64,000 bases of DNA from Ciona savignyi (lineage: Eukaryota; Chordata; Ascidiacea; Phlebobranchia; Cionidae), in assembly GCA_000149265.1 (NCBI GenBank), contig CH003313.1:1908342-1972341 (forward strand), read 5' to 3'. The translations under genes and the position numbers were made by a program. Shown one piece after another: positions 44,401 to 55,205 of the stretch. Position 1 is the stretch's first letter. Each line of letters opens with the position of its first letter. Below the pieces are notes generated by a model, which worked only from the letters and a program-made list of their open reading frames with translations, was not told where the DNA came from and ran no database searches.

Positions 44401-47400
44401 GGCTGTTAGGTGCCTTGCCCAAGGACACAACAGATTCTCTTGATACGCACTAACCCATCAAGCTAATCAGTCAGACAAATAGCTACAATTACATAAAAAA
44501 GTCATCACTGACCTGTCATAAGTGTCACCTCTTGTGCCAATTGGAACATCGAATTCAACTTGATCATAGGCGTCATACGGTTGTGTTTTGCGTAGATCCC
44601 ATTTGATACCAGAACCTCTCAGTACCACCCCACTATTAAACACACATATAAAGTACATTACTGGTCAATGTAATTTGTGGTTGTGAATGGTGAAAAAGTT
44701 TTATATATTCCTCTATACGTAAATTTACAGCAAAGTTGGTTACACAATTCTTATTCTTGGATTGTGAGAAGGACATAAATAAAAATGATCATTTTATAGA
44801 TTACTTTATATGATACTGAAACGCAGTCAAAATAATAGAAGAGGGAGAGCTAATACAACAGTTCTTACAAAAGCCCTTTATTTAAAGTTGAATGATTTAC
44901 CTGCAGCCCCAGTTTAGAGCTTGTTCAGCTGTGATTACTCCAATATCAACAGTACGCATTCGCCAAATCCTATTCTCACTAAGCATCTGCACAAAGGTTG
45001 AATAATAAACAACAATGTCAATTTCAAACACTAAACTAATTTCGGTAGAAGGGGATACCCTGTATTTGCCTGTGTGGAGTAGATAGAAACCAGTCTAACG
45101 CAGACATTCATCTTAATTGGGGCTGCAACGATACATCGATAATGATACCACAAATTTTGATTCATTTATATCCTCTATTAATAGTGCCTTGTCTTTGGAT
45201 ACAACCACATCGAAAGGGTTCAGCATGAAGACTACATAAATACTCTGATCATGACCTCCAATCGTTGACCCCAGACAAAGATTTATAACTAAAAGGGGGC
45301 TGGCTTAACGCATGAGCCATCGTCATTGTCAGATCACCTTACACCCATCACAGGGTTACCGAAGCTATTGCAGTGTGTTGTGTTTGATTTAGACAATCCT
45401 TCAATTTGGTATAACAATTTAAAAATCCACTGGGTTCAGGCAATGTCTGTTAAGTGCCTTGTTCACGGACAAAACCTTCCAGCTAGTGACCAGTTTTAAA
45501 TCTTCAATCCTTCGTTTGAAAATCGAGACAAATCAGTCGGACTAAATGATTGAAGCAAAGATATTTACAAGGCAACAGTGATTACAAACATCTCCTACCT
45601 GTTGTAGTTCATCAACTCTGGCTGAAAACCGGATTGCCCAATCATAAATATCATCGAGTAGTCCGAGAGGTAGATCCTGACTAACACCACCGGGTCGCAC
45701 ATAGGCAGCGTGCATTCTTGCCCCAGAAACTCGCTCATAGAATTCCATCATCTGGGCAGAAATAAAGCAAAATGAATAGGCTATATAGAAAAATAAATAT
45801 AGAAAAATGATTATATAGCAAAATTAGTTAAATATAGAAGAATCATTTCTCTCTGTAGGAATCCAAACCATTTGGTCTCGTGGTTTGTTGTGTTTGTAAA
45901 ACTGAAAAATATGTTAAGCTAATTCAATAATGGATTCTTTGTATTTCAAATTTATGAAGCCGATGCACATTTTAACCACCTAAAAAGTAATTGTTCTTGT
46001 GTCACAAATCCCTTTTAAAATTAGTTTAGTACCGCTTCTCCACTAATTATTGGTGGCGGGTTTGAGTGGAATTTGTGATTTTATCTATAATGTTCGGCAT
46101 ATTTTGTAACATATGTTATGATTTTGCAGGTTCGAAACTGGTTGCTATCTAGTGAGTTGTGTGTAGGGAAATCATACACAACACACTGCAATAGCTCCGG
46201 TTAAGCTAATCCAACGGTGGGCGCAAGGTAATCTGACAATTGGTAAAGTGTTAACACTTGCGTTTTTCCATTCACGGGAATCAACCTGAATATCCTATCC
46301 TATTTAAATGTTAGACTAGATTAACAGATTTGACCCACTTTTTCCCTCTCCTCCATGAGCCAGAAGAAAGGAGTCATAGCTCCAACATCCAGAGCATGTG
46401 TGGTGATCCCCATAATGTGGTTTAAAATACGCGTCTGCTCGGCAAATAAAACTGTAAAAAAAATGTCATGCCTCATTAACAGAACAAGTTAAAAAAATAA
46501 ATTTTTATAACAAGGATCCATATAACAATACTGACCAGTAGTATTTCATTAGATTATTAGTGAACAGATGCCCAAAATCATACACAACTTTACACAAAAT
46601 TTGGTAAATACCACTTTATTATGTAGCATAAACTTAGTTTGATAAAACAAACTTCGGTCATTTAATACCACTTGCATAATCATTAAAGGCAAAAGTGCAT
46701 GATAAAAAGAAAAAGTCTTTCGTGTTAATACATAATGGACACAAATGTATTAAGGTTTACAAAAATAGCCTAGAACAATTTCTTTGTAAATTAGGTTTCA
46801 GTAGAATGATTATATAATTCAAGTTGTAGATAAGTTTCTGATAGCAGCCTCTGGGTTAGGTTTCATGCACGATTCAATAATTCATAATTCACAAACCTCT
46901 GATCCACTGGGCACGAGGTGGCGCTGTAATTCCCATCATTCTCTCAATAGCAAGTGAATAACATTGTTCATTCACCATCATCGACACATAGTCCAATCGG
47001 TCAAAATATGGCAAGCCCTTCAAGATTACGTTTCTTTAATTAAAGTTTAATAAAATGGGTCTATGGCGTCATATGATATACATGACTGGTTGTGTGATCA
47101 ACCGTATAAACCATGACGTGTTGCCTTTTTCCTACGTGTACTGTGTCATTCGTTTCTCTTTCTTTTAACCATAGATCGCCGACAAGTAAACTAATCTTGT
47201 GTTTGTCGTTGAGTGTTTTGTGTTAGTTGGCGGCGCTACATGTCAAATAATTTAGTTTTTTTTTAATATCACCTCTTGCACATATGTTAAATAACCGGTT
47301 TAGCTTGACAGTCTGATTACTTATTTGTTTCTGAATGTAATTTACAACCTCTGAAATCTAAATCATACACATCGACAACACACTGCAATATCTCCCGTAA

Positions 47401-49193
47401 TCCGACAGTAGGCGCGAGGTAATCTGACACGATTGCCCATGTGTTAAACCCCTTGGTTTTCCCATTCACAGGGATAAAAATGAATATCCTATCTTATTCT
47501 ATGCGATAAAAACATGCAATATTACACAAATGGAAATGAATAGTGTTTCACCTGAATGTAAGTTTTATATTCCATCAGTTTCTCAGTAGCTCGATGAAGT
47601 AAACCAATATGGGGATCAGCTCGGATGACAATCTTTAAATGATGGGTTTACACTTTTACATTAAACTCCAACAGGTGAGTTTGTTGGGTTAATGCATCGC
47701 CTTTCAGCAGAAGGGTTGAGGTCCGAAACTGGTTGGTAGCAAGTCGGTTGCCTTAGCCTTAGGGCAAGGCACATTGCCTAAACCCAACGGATTAATGGGT
47801 TCTACTAAATTGAAGAAACATGTGAATCATACACTACACACTGCAATAGTAACCTAACGGGGAGCGCAAGGTGATTTCCCGCGTGTTAACCCCCTTAGTT
47901 TTTCCTTTTCACGAAACCTGAATAGGCTATCCAATTTTTTTGCTTAAAAACCTAGAATGGCTTGATGGAAGTTTTACCTAGATGCAAGGTTTTAGGTTAT
48001 GGGCACACAACCCTAAATCCATAGACTTAATGGTCTTCAAATAAACTATTAAGATAAACTCACCTCCCCAGCAAGCTCAAGAATAAGTCTGAGCACACCA
48101 TGAGCAGCTGGATGCTGAGGCCCAAAGTTGAGAGTTAAAGTATCGAGTTTGTTGATTTTGTCACGGTGGATCACAGGATCCTTCACTGTGGAAATTTTAT
48201 TTAAATATTTATTAAATTTTATTTAAAAATTTATATTATTTATCAGTTGATAAACAATAATATAAATTCAAACTGATTAAATAATGAAATGCTTTGTAAA
48301 TATCCATATTTGCAACTGTAAAAATGACAAGATAAAATAATGTATGAATGGTTTAAAAGGTAGGCCTACCAATTAGGGAACACATTTTATTTACCATACA
48401 TTTCTCTAAGGTTTGGCATGCCATGCTCAGGGCATATTGGATTTCCGATTTCTGCTGGGGTAAATGAATCAAGATATTCCTTATTAGGGATCCATCTTGC
48501 TGCAGTTCTGAATAGTGTGAACAAATGTTATTTAACCATCATGCTTATAATAGAGCAGGGGTGGGCACACTTTTTGAATCGGGGCAAAACTTATTTCATT
48601 TATAGACTGGTGGGATAAGTGGTCGAGCTGCCACTCACATATAGTTGGTCACTGTTGGTTAAACAAAGCGATGCACAACTAAAGCTTATTTTCCTGATTT
48701 GTAGGATTTCAGCTATTTATTCTATATACTTCAGTGATAAACTGGGTTATTTTATTTGATTTTCCACTGAAGCTCTAATTCATAATAATACGCTAACATC
48801 TCTAAATGTGTAAAGACAATTAAATATTTTCTTTATTGTTGATTATGTTGTTTTGAGTTTGCAATAGCTCTGGTAACCGGAAAGTGGGCACTAGATGATC
48901 TGACGATTGCCTGTATGTAAAGCCGCTTGGTTTTCCCATTCACAGGGATAAACATGAATATCCTATCCTAAAAAAATATCAGTCGGCATTGTCATTCTTT
49001 TTAATCAATAAAACTATTATAAATGCCCAAAGAGTTGTGATGGTTTTGTAGTACTAACCAGGCACAATATTTTTTCAACCATGGTATTTCAAACTTACCT
49101 CGTACTAATAGTGTACGGGACAATTTTCGGTAATTGTTTTAATGTTGCATGGGAAGAATAGCACTTTGCCGCTCCTCGAAGTAGTTTGGACAT
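41402..49193 (-). CDS. NDUFS2: NADH dehydrogenase (ubiquinone) iron-sulfur protein 2, 14 exons, 469 aa
   Basis: Minus-strand exons 49193-49099, 48507-48395, 48185-48064, 47632-47552, 47017-46897, 46451-46339, 45751-45599, 44986-44901, 44632-44513, 44177-44048, 43104-43009, 42694-42611, 42114-42057 and 41439-41402 join in phase (1410 nt). The length matches vertebrate NDUFS2 (about 463 aa). The N-terminus [14 protein letters not shown] is a mitochondrial import signal. Family motifs seen: [75 protein letters not shown], and the C-terminus DIVFGEVDR. It is the 49-kDa core subunit of complex I in the matrix arm, lining the quinone site next to cluster N2. The signature has Ala where most relatives have Gly (HRATEK for HRGTEK), which the pattern tolerates. 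Seven introns carry SINE copies. It lies 204 bp downstream of LAS1L on the same strand. Confidence 0.97.
41497..41611 (+). repeat. fragment of the 1078-bp TIR element family
   Basis: Matches the interior of 21730-22807 at about 22245-22365 (TACTACAGGA...CTAACCCTGTCCC...AACCCCAGAACTAAC). It starts within the last NDUFS2 intron, just upstream of the final exon. Confidence 0.6.
42242..42480 (+). mobile_element. left part of a second piggyBac-like copy
   Basis: Begins TTTAACTCTTTCACTCCCGG and follows the left 200 bp of 38886-39964 (AACTCCAATAAAGAATAT in both), then diverges. It is in an NDUFS2 intron. Confidence 0.65.
42743..42950 (-). repeat. tRNA-derived SINE with internal deletion
   Basis: Complement of the tail, then a jump from GGGCAATCGTCAGAT to GTTCAGGCAATGTCC, then the head. 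In an NDUFS2 intron. Confidence 0.7.
43240..43415. mobile_element. hAT-like MITE in NDUFS2 intron 10
   Basis: Left CATGGGCAAACTACG and right AAGTGTGCCCACCCAGG are imperfect inverted ends of the GTGGGCAAAC type. No exact target duplication was confirmed. Confidence 0.5.
43642..43925 (-). repeat. tRNA-derived SINE, nearly full length
   Basis: Complement from a changed tail (GATAGTATTTTCATG) to the head (ACGCACTAAACCACCTGACT). In an NDUFS2 intron. Confidence 0.75.
44216..44475 (-). repeat. tRNA-derived SINE, nearly full length
   Basis: Complement with the tail reduced to ATTCAGG. The head is shortened around GATTCTCTTGATACGCAC. Confidence 0.7.
45288..45545 (-). repeat. tRNA-derived SINE without tail
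   Basis: Complement from AAAAGGGGGCTGGCTTAACG to the head near GAGACAAATCAGTCGGAC. Confidence 0.7.
46126..46302 (+). repeat. tRNA-derived SINE with internal deletion
   Basis: The B-box-like GGTTCGAAAC is followed shortly by GAAATCATACACAACACAC, losing the middle; the tail AATATCCTATCCTA is present. Confidence 0.7.
47361..47499 (+). repeat. SINE 3' half
   Basis: Starts AATCATACACATCGACAAC and ends GAATATCCTATCTTA. Confidence 0.7.
47679..47933 (+). repeat. tRNA-derived SINE, diverged
   Basis: Head GGGTTAATGCATCGCC and body are present, the GATCTGACGATTG block is reduced, and the tail is lost. Confidence 0.65.
48554..48625. repeat. hAT-like MITE end
   Basis: GCAGGGGTGGGCACACTTTT followed by a stretch like 3395-3470. 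Only the left end is clear. Confidence 0.4.
48860..48970 (+). repeat. SINE 3' fragment
   Basis: GCAATAGCTCTGGTAACCGG through AATATCCTATCCTA, in NDUFS2 intron 1. Confidence 0.75.
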
Positions 49194-49382
49194 TTTTCTG
49201 ATTTAAATTCAAAGATTAGAGCATGGCCTATGCCAGCAATGTTACTTTGACAGTTTCAGACAAACAAATGAAACAAAATGCTGTTGACATAATCATTATC
49301 AGTTCAATAACGTAAATATTGCTTGAAAAATTTTAGTTTAAAAAAGTTCTTTTGTTAATCAACTGAATCAAGGTTAAATGTG

Positions 49383-49388
49383 TTTAAT
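49383..49388 (-). promoter_or_regulatory. possible polyadenylation signal of LAS1L
   Basis: ATTAAA on the minus strand starting 9 nt after the LAS1L stop codon. Weak evidence because the region is AT-rich. Confidence 0.3.
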
Positions 49389-49397
49389 GTTCTACTT

Positions 49398-50939
49398 CTA
49401 AAGCAAAGAAATTTCAGTTTTTGCAATTTTCCAATCCATACAAGAAAAGCTACTAAATACACTAGGAGGTTTGTTTGGTAACACTACAACATTCGTAGAA
49501 GCTCTTTTTAAACAATTGCTGTTTTTCCTTTTCTTTTTGGGCGAACAGAATTGTTCTTCACTTGATACTATCCCATCAACAAGAAGATGATTGTCCAACT
49601 GACATTTATTGCTTTTCTCAGGCAGGGATGTTAATGTTTGGCCTGGCAGAAGACCAATCATAGTATCAGAAAATATGTCATCACATAACGACCAACCATT
49701 CATAATTTTAACCTTCCGCGGTATCGGAATCTTAATATCATTGACAGTGTAAATAGACCCATCCGTATTAGGTCTTGGTAATTCATCATCACCATTTCTG
49801 TTTGAAAATTTAATGCTAAAAACCTTATTCAACCCATCGATTAAATTGGGATTTAATAAATTATCCAATTTTTCAACTACTAGATTATAAAATGATGCAT
49901 TTGAAATTGAAAGATTGCAGTTTAAAATAAAATGTGTTAAACACTGAATCAAACTATTATGATCTTCTTTGGATAATTCATTCCCTTCCTTTACAACTTG
50001 CTCCAAAATATAGTGTGCCCAACAGCTTATATAACCATTACACACATCAACACTGAGTTGGCAATTGATCAAACAACAGAGTAGCATTACCAACTTTCTG
50101 TGCTGTTTAATAAGATCTAACATCGGTTTCCAACTTTTAAAGTGATGATCTGAAGCTGTATTGGTTTCTTCATCTGCACATGGTCTTCGCATAAGATAAA
50201 AACTTCGCATAAGATAAAACAAGAACGCTTTGTTCACCAATACTGTACAAAGAGAATCCACAGTAATTATCTTTTTAGTTATCAGAGATTGAAGTTTGTT
50301 TACAACTTGAATTGTTTCAGGCTTGTACCTTTTTAAATCACCTTGAACTATAAAGAAAAGAAATTCTTTTAATAAACTGTGGAGAATTTCATCTTGTCGT
50401 TTTATTCTGTGGTTGTCTGTGCTGGTTGTTTCCGTCACAGATTGCGGTGGTGTTTTGCTGATTTTCTGGGAAGAAAGTATTTTTTCAGCTTGCACATCCC
50501 AATGATTATCTTTTAACCAATTAATAGCAAAATCCACGGCTTTCTGCAGCATTGGCAATGATGGCAAAGGGCCATGAGCCATTTCATGTCTTAAATTAAT
50601 AAGCCATTCTGGAATGCCCAAGTCTTCTCCGACATGATGTATTGGTTTTCTGGTGTTTCCTTTCAATCCTTTCTCAGTTAACAGTCCAACAAATTGAGTA
50701 ACTGCAGCAGACATTAATTGCCTTTGGGCACCTTCATTGACGAATGGACATTCTAACCAGCATTGAAACAAACGTAACGTCGCTTCAATGGCAACGGGAA
50801 ATTTTGATGAAAATCGTAACCTCCACACATTTATAAGATCCAGAGCATCGTTTTGATCTTGTACTAAACCATAAAACAAGTCTCGATAGACTTTAAGCCA
50901 TTCTTCGTCACAGGCCCATGCGACGACACGTTCAGACAT
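49398..50939 (-). CDS. LAS1L: LAS1-like pre-rRNA endonuclease, single exon, 513 aa
   Basis: An uninterrupted reading frame. The N-terminal half matches the Las1 family: MSERVVAWACDEEWLKVY start, DALDLINVWRLR, and the HEPN nuclease motif in PEWLINLRHEMAHGPLPSL, with R117 and H122 as the R-x4-H catalytic pair. Las1 cuts the second internal transcribed spacer of pre-rRNA (site C2), working with the Nol9/Grc3 kinase, in the nucleolus/nucleoplasm. The C-terminal half is less conserved and ends in a basic patch PKKKRKNSNC, a probable nuclear signal. It is shorter than human LAS1L (about 730 aa) but close to the yeast protein (about 500). It has no introns whereas every other host gene modelled in full here has several, so an old retrocopy that became the working gene, or plain intron loss, are both possible. 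NDUFS2 follows 204 bp downstream. Confidence 0.93.
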   Translation of the reverse strand: MSERVVAWACDEEWLKVYRDLFYGLVQDQNDALDLINVWRLRFSSKFPVAIEATLRLFQCWLECPFVNEGAQRQLMSAAVTQFVGLLTEKGLKGNTRKPIHHVGEDLGIPEWLINLRHEMAHGPLPSLPMLQKAVDFAINWLKDNHWDVQAEKILSSQKISKTPPQSVTETTSTDNHRIKRQDEILHSLLKEFLFFIVQGDLKRYKPETIQVVNKLQSLITKKIITVDSLCTVLVNKAFLFYLMRSFYLMRRPCADEETNTASDHHFKSWKPMLDLIKQHRKLVMLLCCLINCQLSVDVCNGYISCWAHYILEQVVKEGNELSKEDHNSLIQCLTHFILNCNLSISNASFYNLVVEKLDNLLNPNLIDGLNKVFSIKFSNRNGDDELPRPNTDGSIYTVNDIKIPIPRKVKIMNGWSLCDDIFSDTMIGLLPGQTLTSLPEKSNKCQLDNHLLVDGIVSSEEQFCSPKKKRKNSNCLKRASTNVVVLPNKPPSVFSSFSCMDWKIAKTEISLL

Positions 50940-52295
50940 TTGAGAAAACGAAATTAAGCTTCACGGACTATTTACTGTACATATGGGGGTCTCCAATCTA
51001 ATCTTATTTTACAGTTATCACTGCAGCAACACGTTTAACTTCAGTAGTAACCTTCAGGGCAAATGGAATGGACTTAGGTAAAGGTCTCACATAAACCTGA
51101 AATGTCTGACCGAAAAATCAGTGTTTCCAGTTATTGATTCCGCCGGTATTTGTTGACAGTCTGAATTAAGTAAAGTAGTTGTTTTTTTTTGGAAGTCTGT
51201 TTTTTTTATTTCAAACTATTGTTGACCAAAAAAAGCATGACTTTCGTGATTATTATTTAAACAGTATGTCTGTAGGTTGACTCATGTACACAGGAAATGT
51301 ACACAGGAAGCTAAAACTAGTATACACTGCCACAGCAGTGAATCCAAGACGCTCCCTTATACATTTGTGCAGTAATTCTGAGTGGCAAACGTCATACCGA
51401 ATAGGTGCTTTCAAAAACGATTATTTTACCTGTCTGTCGGCTACCCGGCGTGCTCCTCATGAGCTAATCGCTCAGACGGTGTATCATGTCAAGTTTTAGG
51501 CTGCTCTCTTTCAGTTTTATACGACCAAATACTCTCTATAGTCTATTCAGAGTCTATGATACGACACAGACATTTCGTCGATGTCCAAGACAGGATTGTA
51601 TCAATCATATGCAACATACGCAAATATATTCAGTAATCCGACGATTGCCTGTGTCCATGTGAAAACGTCTCTTGCATAACCAGAGAGTGTCAACCACATG
51701 TGAAAAAACCCTTGTTTTAAAACCCCTGTTAAGTGTACGGTATATTTTTTTGCATGCAGAACCAATCGGGTTACCTGGCTACTTCATCGCCCTTGTTATA
51801 ACTTATACAAATTGTATAACGTTTGTTTCTGCTGGTTTATTTATTATAAATCTTGTGATTGATGTACGCTAACTATAGTGACATTCGCGGCTTGTGTAAT
51901 ATTTGTTGCACATTTTATTAAATTTGTTAAATCGTTTAAGTAAGCCATCATTGCATTTTGCACAGCTGTGTGCGCCTGTTCCAAAAACCTTTGTGCCTCT
52001 ATTCCTAAGGCCTCAAATCGGCTGTAATCCCAGAACCATCACGAGCGCGGCTTCGAGCATGTCCAGACAAGCAGTTAAATTGTGTTTCACTGTATTAGTT
52101 TATCAGATACAATAAAGAAACCTTCCGAGACGGAGTCAATTCGAAGTCTAAATGGTTGGATAATTCAGGTCAGATTTAGTGCTAGGTATAAGCTCGCCAA
52201 CCGACCACAAATGATTCTCCACATATAACAAATAGTTATTAAAGAAATAAAAATAACAGTTACGATGTTATAATTGAATAGTTGGGTATTGTAGG
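50940..52295. other. intergenic region upstream of LAS1L
   Basis: No gene is supported. 51900-52130 has a higher GC content and an AATAAA (52110-52115) as in a 3' UTR, but no convincing exon. A small SINE remnant (GTAATCCGACGATTGCC) is near 51634. Confidence 0.4.
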
Positions 52296-52303
52296 ATTTA
52301 AAC

Positions 52304-53323
52304 CAGGGGAGGACAACCTTTCTTGGCCTGGGTGCCAAAATCGGGTAAAATTAATGGAAAAATCCTTCCGCGTGCCAACTAACAATTCGTGAGAACATAT
52401 TTCTGTTTTTGAATGTTTACTCCTACTATAATAGGAGTTGTACTATTTCCTACTATAGTAGGAGTTCTGTACTTTTGAATTGCACTAATGTAACATCAAA
52501 TAGCTTCTTGTGATGTCATAAAAGCCTATAGCCTGTAAGCTTTTATGACAAATTGTTTGTTAAGTTGATTGGAAGAGAAGTTGCGTAAAAACTTAATTTT
52601 ACACAGTTTTTTTTGGAAGGTGATTAGCGCTCCCAGAAAATTGTCTCGCGGACCCCAGTTTGAGAACCGCTGTTTTACAGTAATGACTTTTAATTTTTAT
52701 CTTTACTGCAAAATAAGCAAGCGCTGAACTATTACTGATAGAGCAAACCTTAGGCAGGTGAAAAAGTGTGTTTAACGATGAATTTTTACTTTCATTAACG
52801 CAATTTGATAAACGTAACGATGAGCTTATGTGAAATAAGTTACCGGTCTTTTTTTACTTTCCGAAATATACATGTATGACGTTTACCGATACCGAATGAC
52901 CTTACCGGTAGGCTACATCGTACATCATTTTTAGCTTTATAACACTTTGTATTTCAAATTGCTAACAAAAGTAAATTAGGATGCTAAGAGTAACTGATAA
53001 TAACTACATCTGGTTGGCTGCACAAACGTACAAATTTCTCTCACGTCCGATTTCGCCTGTGGCAGCAGGTTGAGAAATTTGCAAGCGGATTGTTGTACCC
53101 TTTGGTGTTTGTTGAGTAACAATAACACGGTAATAAATAATCAAATTTTTACAACTTACCGTAATAATAAACAGTTTATGCACGTGGCCAAAGCTCAAAT
53201 AATACAACAACTTTTAAGTTATCATCTTTAAGAGAAAGGAATCTAATTTCCTTGAACTACCGTGCCAGAAATACGAGCTCGCGTGCCAAGTTGGGCACGC
53301 GTGCCAGGGGTTGCCCATGCCTG
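52304..53323 (+). mobile_element. hAT-like non-autonomous element, copy 1, 1020 bp
   Basis: Ends CAGGGGAGGACAACC and GGGGTTGCCCATGCCTG form terminal inverted repeats. Contains duplicated short motifs CCTACTATAATAGGAG and CCTACTATAGTAGGAG near 52424-52450. No transposase. Left flank ATTTAAAC, right flank AGCTAGAC. Confidence 0.85.
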
Positions 53324-53575
53324 AGCTAGACCAATGCAAGCATAGTGTCCATCTTAGCGTATTAAAACGCGTAATGAAAACACGTCAACCGCAGTGTTAT
53401 CATGAATTCAATTTTCCGAGAATCTTTGTGGGACGGATTCAAGCGTTAGTTGCTGTATAAGTCAGTTTGTCAATAAGAATCTTGCTTAGCACCGTATAAA
53501 CACATAGTCCTGTCTTTGTGTAGATCAACGATGGCTTCGTACTAAACAACAAAACAAGCTTCGTACAAAACAAGG

Positions 53576-53665
53576 TTTCAGGTGCGAAACTGGTCGCTAG
53601 CAAGTCGGTTGTGTCCTTGGGCAAGGCACTTTACGGACATTGCCTACACCCAATGGATTTATAGC
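53576..53665 (+). repeat. SINE head fragment
   Basis: From TTTCAGGTGCGAAACTGGTC to TGCCTACACCCAATGGATTT; inside the hAT-bracketed segment. Confidence 0.65.
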
Positions 53666-54072
53666 ACCCCTGCTTTTTCCTTAATATTCTAGGTCGCGGA
53701 TTGCTATTGTAGGGGCAGGCGCATTTGGCTGCTGCTCGTGGCTTAGCCAAAAGTTCACCTTAGGCTGTCTTCTCGTTGCAATCGTCGGTTAGTTCATTCT
53801 GCTAGTTGTTTTTTGGTTCATAAAATCACGACAATATAATATACCAAATAAATATAGGTCACGGGGACAGATAAGGTGTGGACGGCTATTTTAACTCTGT
53901 GAAATGGGTCGCGTTTATAATAAAAACAGCGGACAGTGCACCAACTAAACTTACTGCAATGGGTCGTAAATACGACGCAAATAGTTTTCCAGTAATTCAC
54001 ACTTTAACATAGCACATGAGCAAAAATTATATAAAATCGAATAATGATCACAAATCGAACCAGCGATTCACC

Positions 54073-54245
54073 ACAGATTAATGGGTCCTATCAAATTAAA
54101 GGAACGTGTCTATCATATACAACACACTGCAATAGCTCCGGTAACCCGACGGTGGGCGCAAGGTAATCTGACGATTGCCCGTGTGTTACCCTATGGTTTT
54201 TCCATTCACAGGATAAAAATGAATATCCTATCCTATCCTATCCTA
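54073..54245 (+). repeat. SINE 3' two-thirds with expanded tail
   Basis: From AGATTAATGGGTCCTATC to a tail with four TATCC units. A further remnant is near 54390-54440. Inside the hAT-bracketed segment. Confidence 0.8.
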
Positions 54246-55205
54246 ACAACAAAGAAACTTAAAACAAAATAAACTTTACACTCACCAAAGGTTTTGGTAG
54301 AAAATGTTTTTCAGCTTCTTTCTGTTATGTCCTCAGCTTTTGTAGAAACCACCATCTTAATACACAGAGTTCCAATAAAACTAAGGAAACTTCTCAATCA
54401 TATACAACACGACGGTGGGTAATCTGACGATTTGCATTCAACACTTATTTGGCCTTTTCTTGTCCGCGGGTATAAAACACGAGTTTATTATATCCCATTT
54501 GTCTAAATTTTATCATGATTTTATCCTTATATATTCAAACAATTTGACGCAAGATGAAGCAGAATTGTTTTGGGTTTCCTTTAAATCTGACGAAAACAAA
54601 TTTCGATTTCACTTTGTTTTTTTTTTAATTCTGCATAACATAGGTAACAGGCAAAAACGTCCGTCAGGTCATTGACATGAACGAGTTATTCAATCAAGTT
54701 AAAACTTTTAGTTATCCTAACTTGCATGTTAATTATTTGCAATGACATTTAACTTTACAAAAAAACTAATGGGAATTCACGCTTTTGGAAAAAAATGTAA
54801 AAAAGAGGCCGGACATGTTTAGTATTTTATGGAGGTATTACCGATATAGCCGGATTGAAATGGAATATTTACTTTAAATTCGAATGAATATTAAAGATGT
54901 GCAATACGAATTAGAAAAGGACCCTTTTATTTAAAATAACTCAGTTTAACCAGGAAAATCCATTCAAAGTATAAAATGCGAAAGCATTCACAAATACATT
55001 ATTATTATAATGCTTAAAGTCGTTACAAGTGTTCATTAGGTATACGTAAAGGCAAATCGATATACTTGGTAATAGAGAAACGTATTGCCGTCATATCATG
55101 ATAGATTCCTTTAAACACATCGGAAGGCAGACGTTATATACGACTCATATGCATGGAGCTATTGTCAATATTAAGTGCAGGCAATATAGAAAGAGTGAAT
55201 GCGAA

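Noticed and set aside
51903-52115. 70-codon frame followed by AATAAA
   Set aside because: No domain, no convincing upstream exon; it may be a 3' UTR or old exon but cannot be supported.
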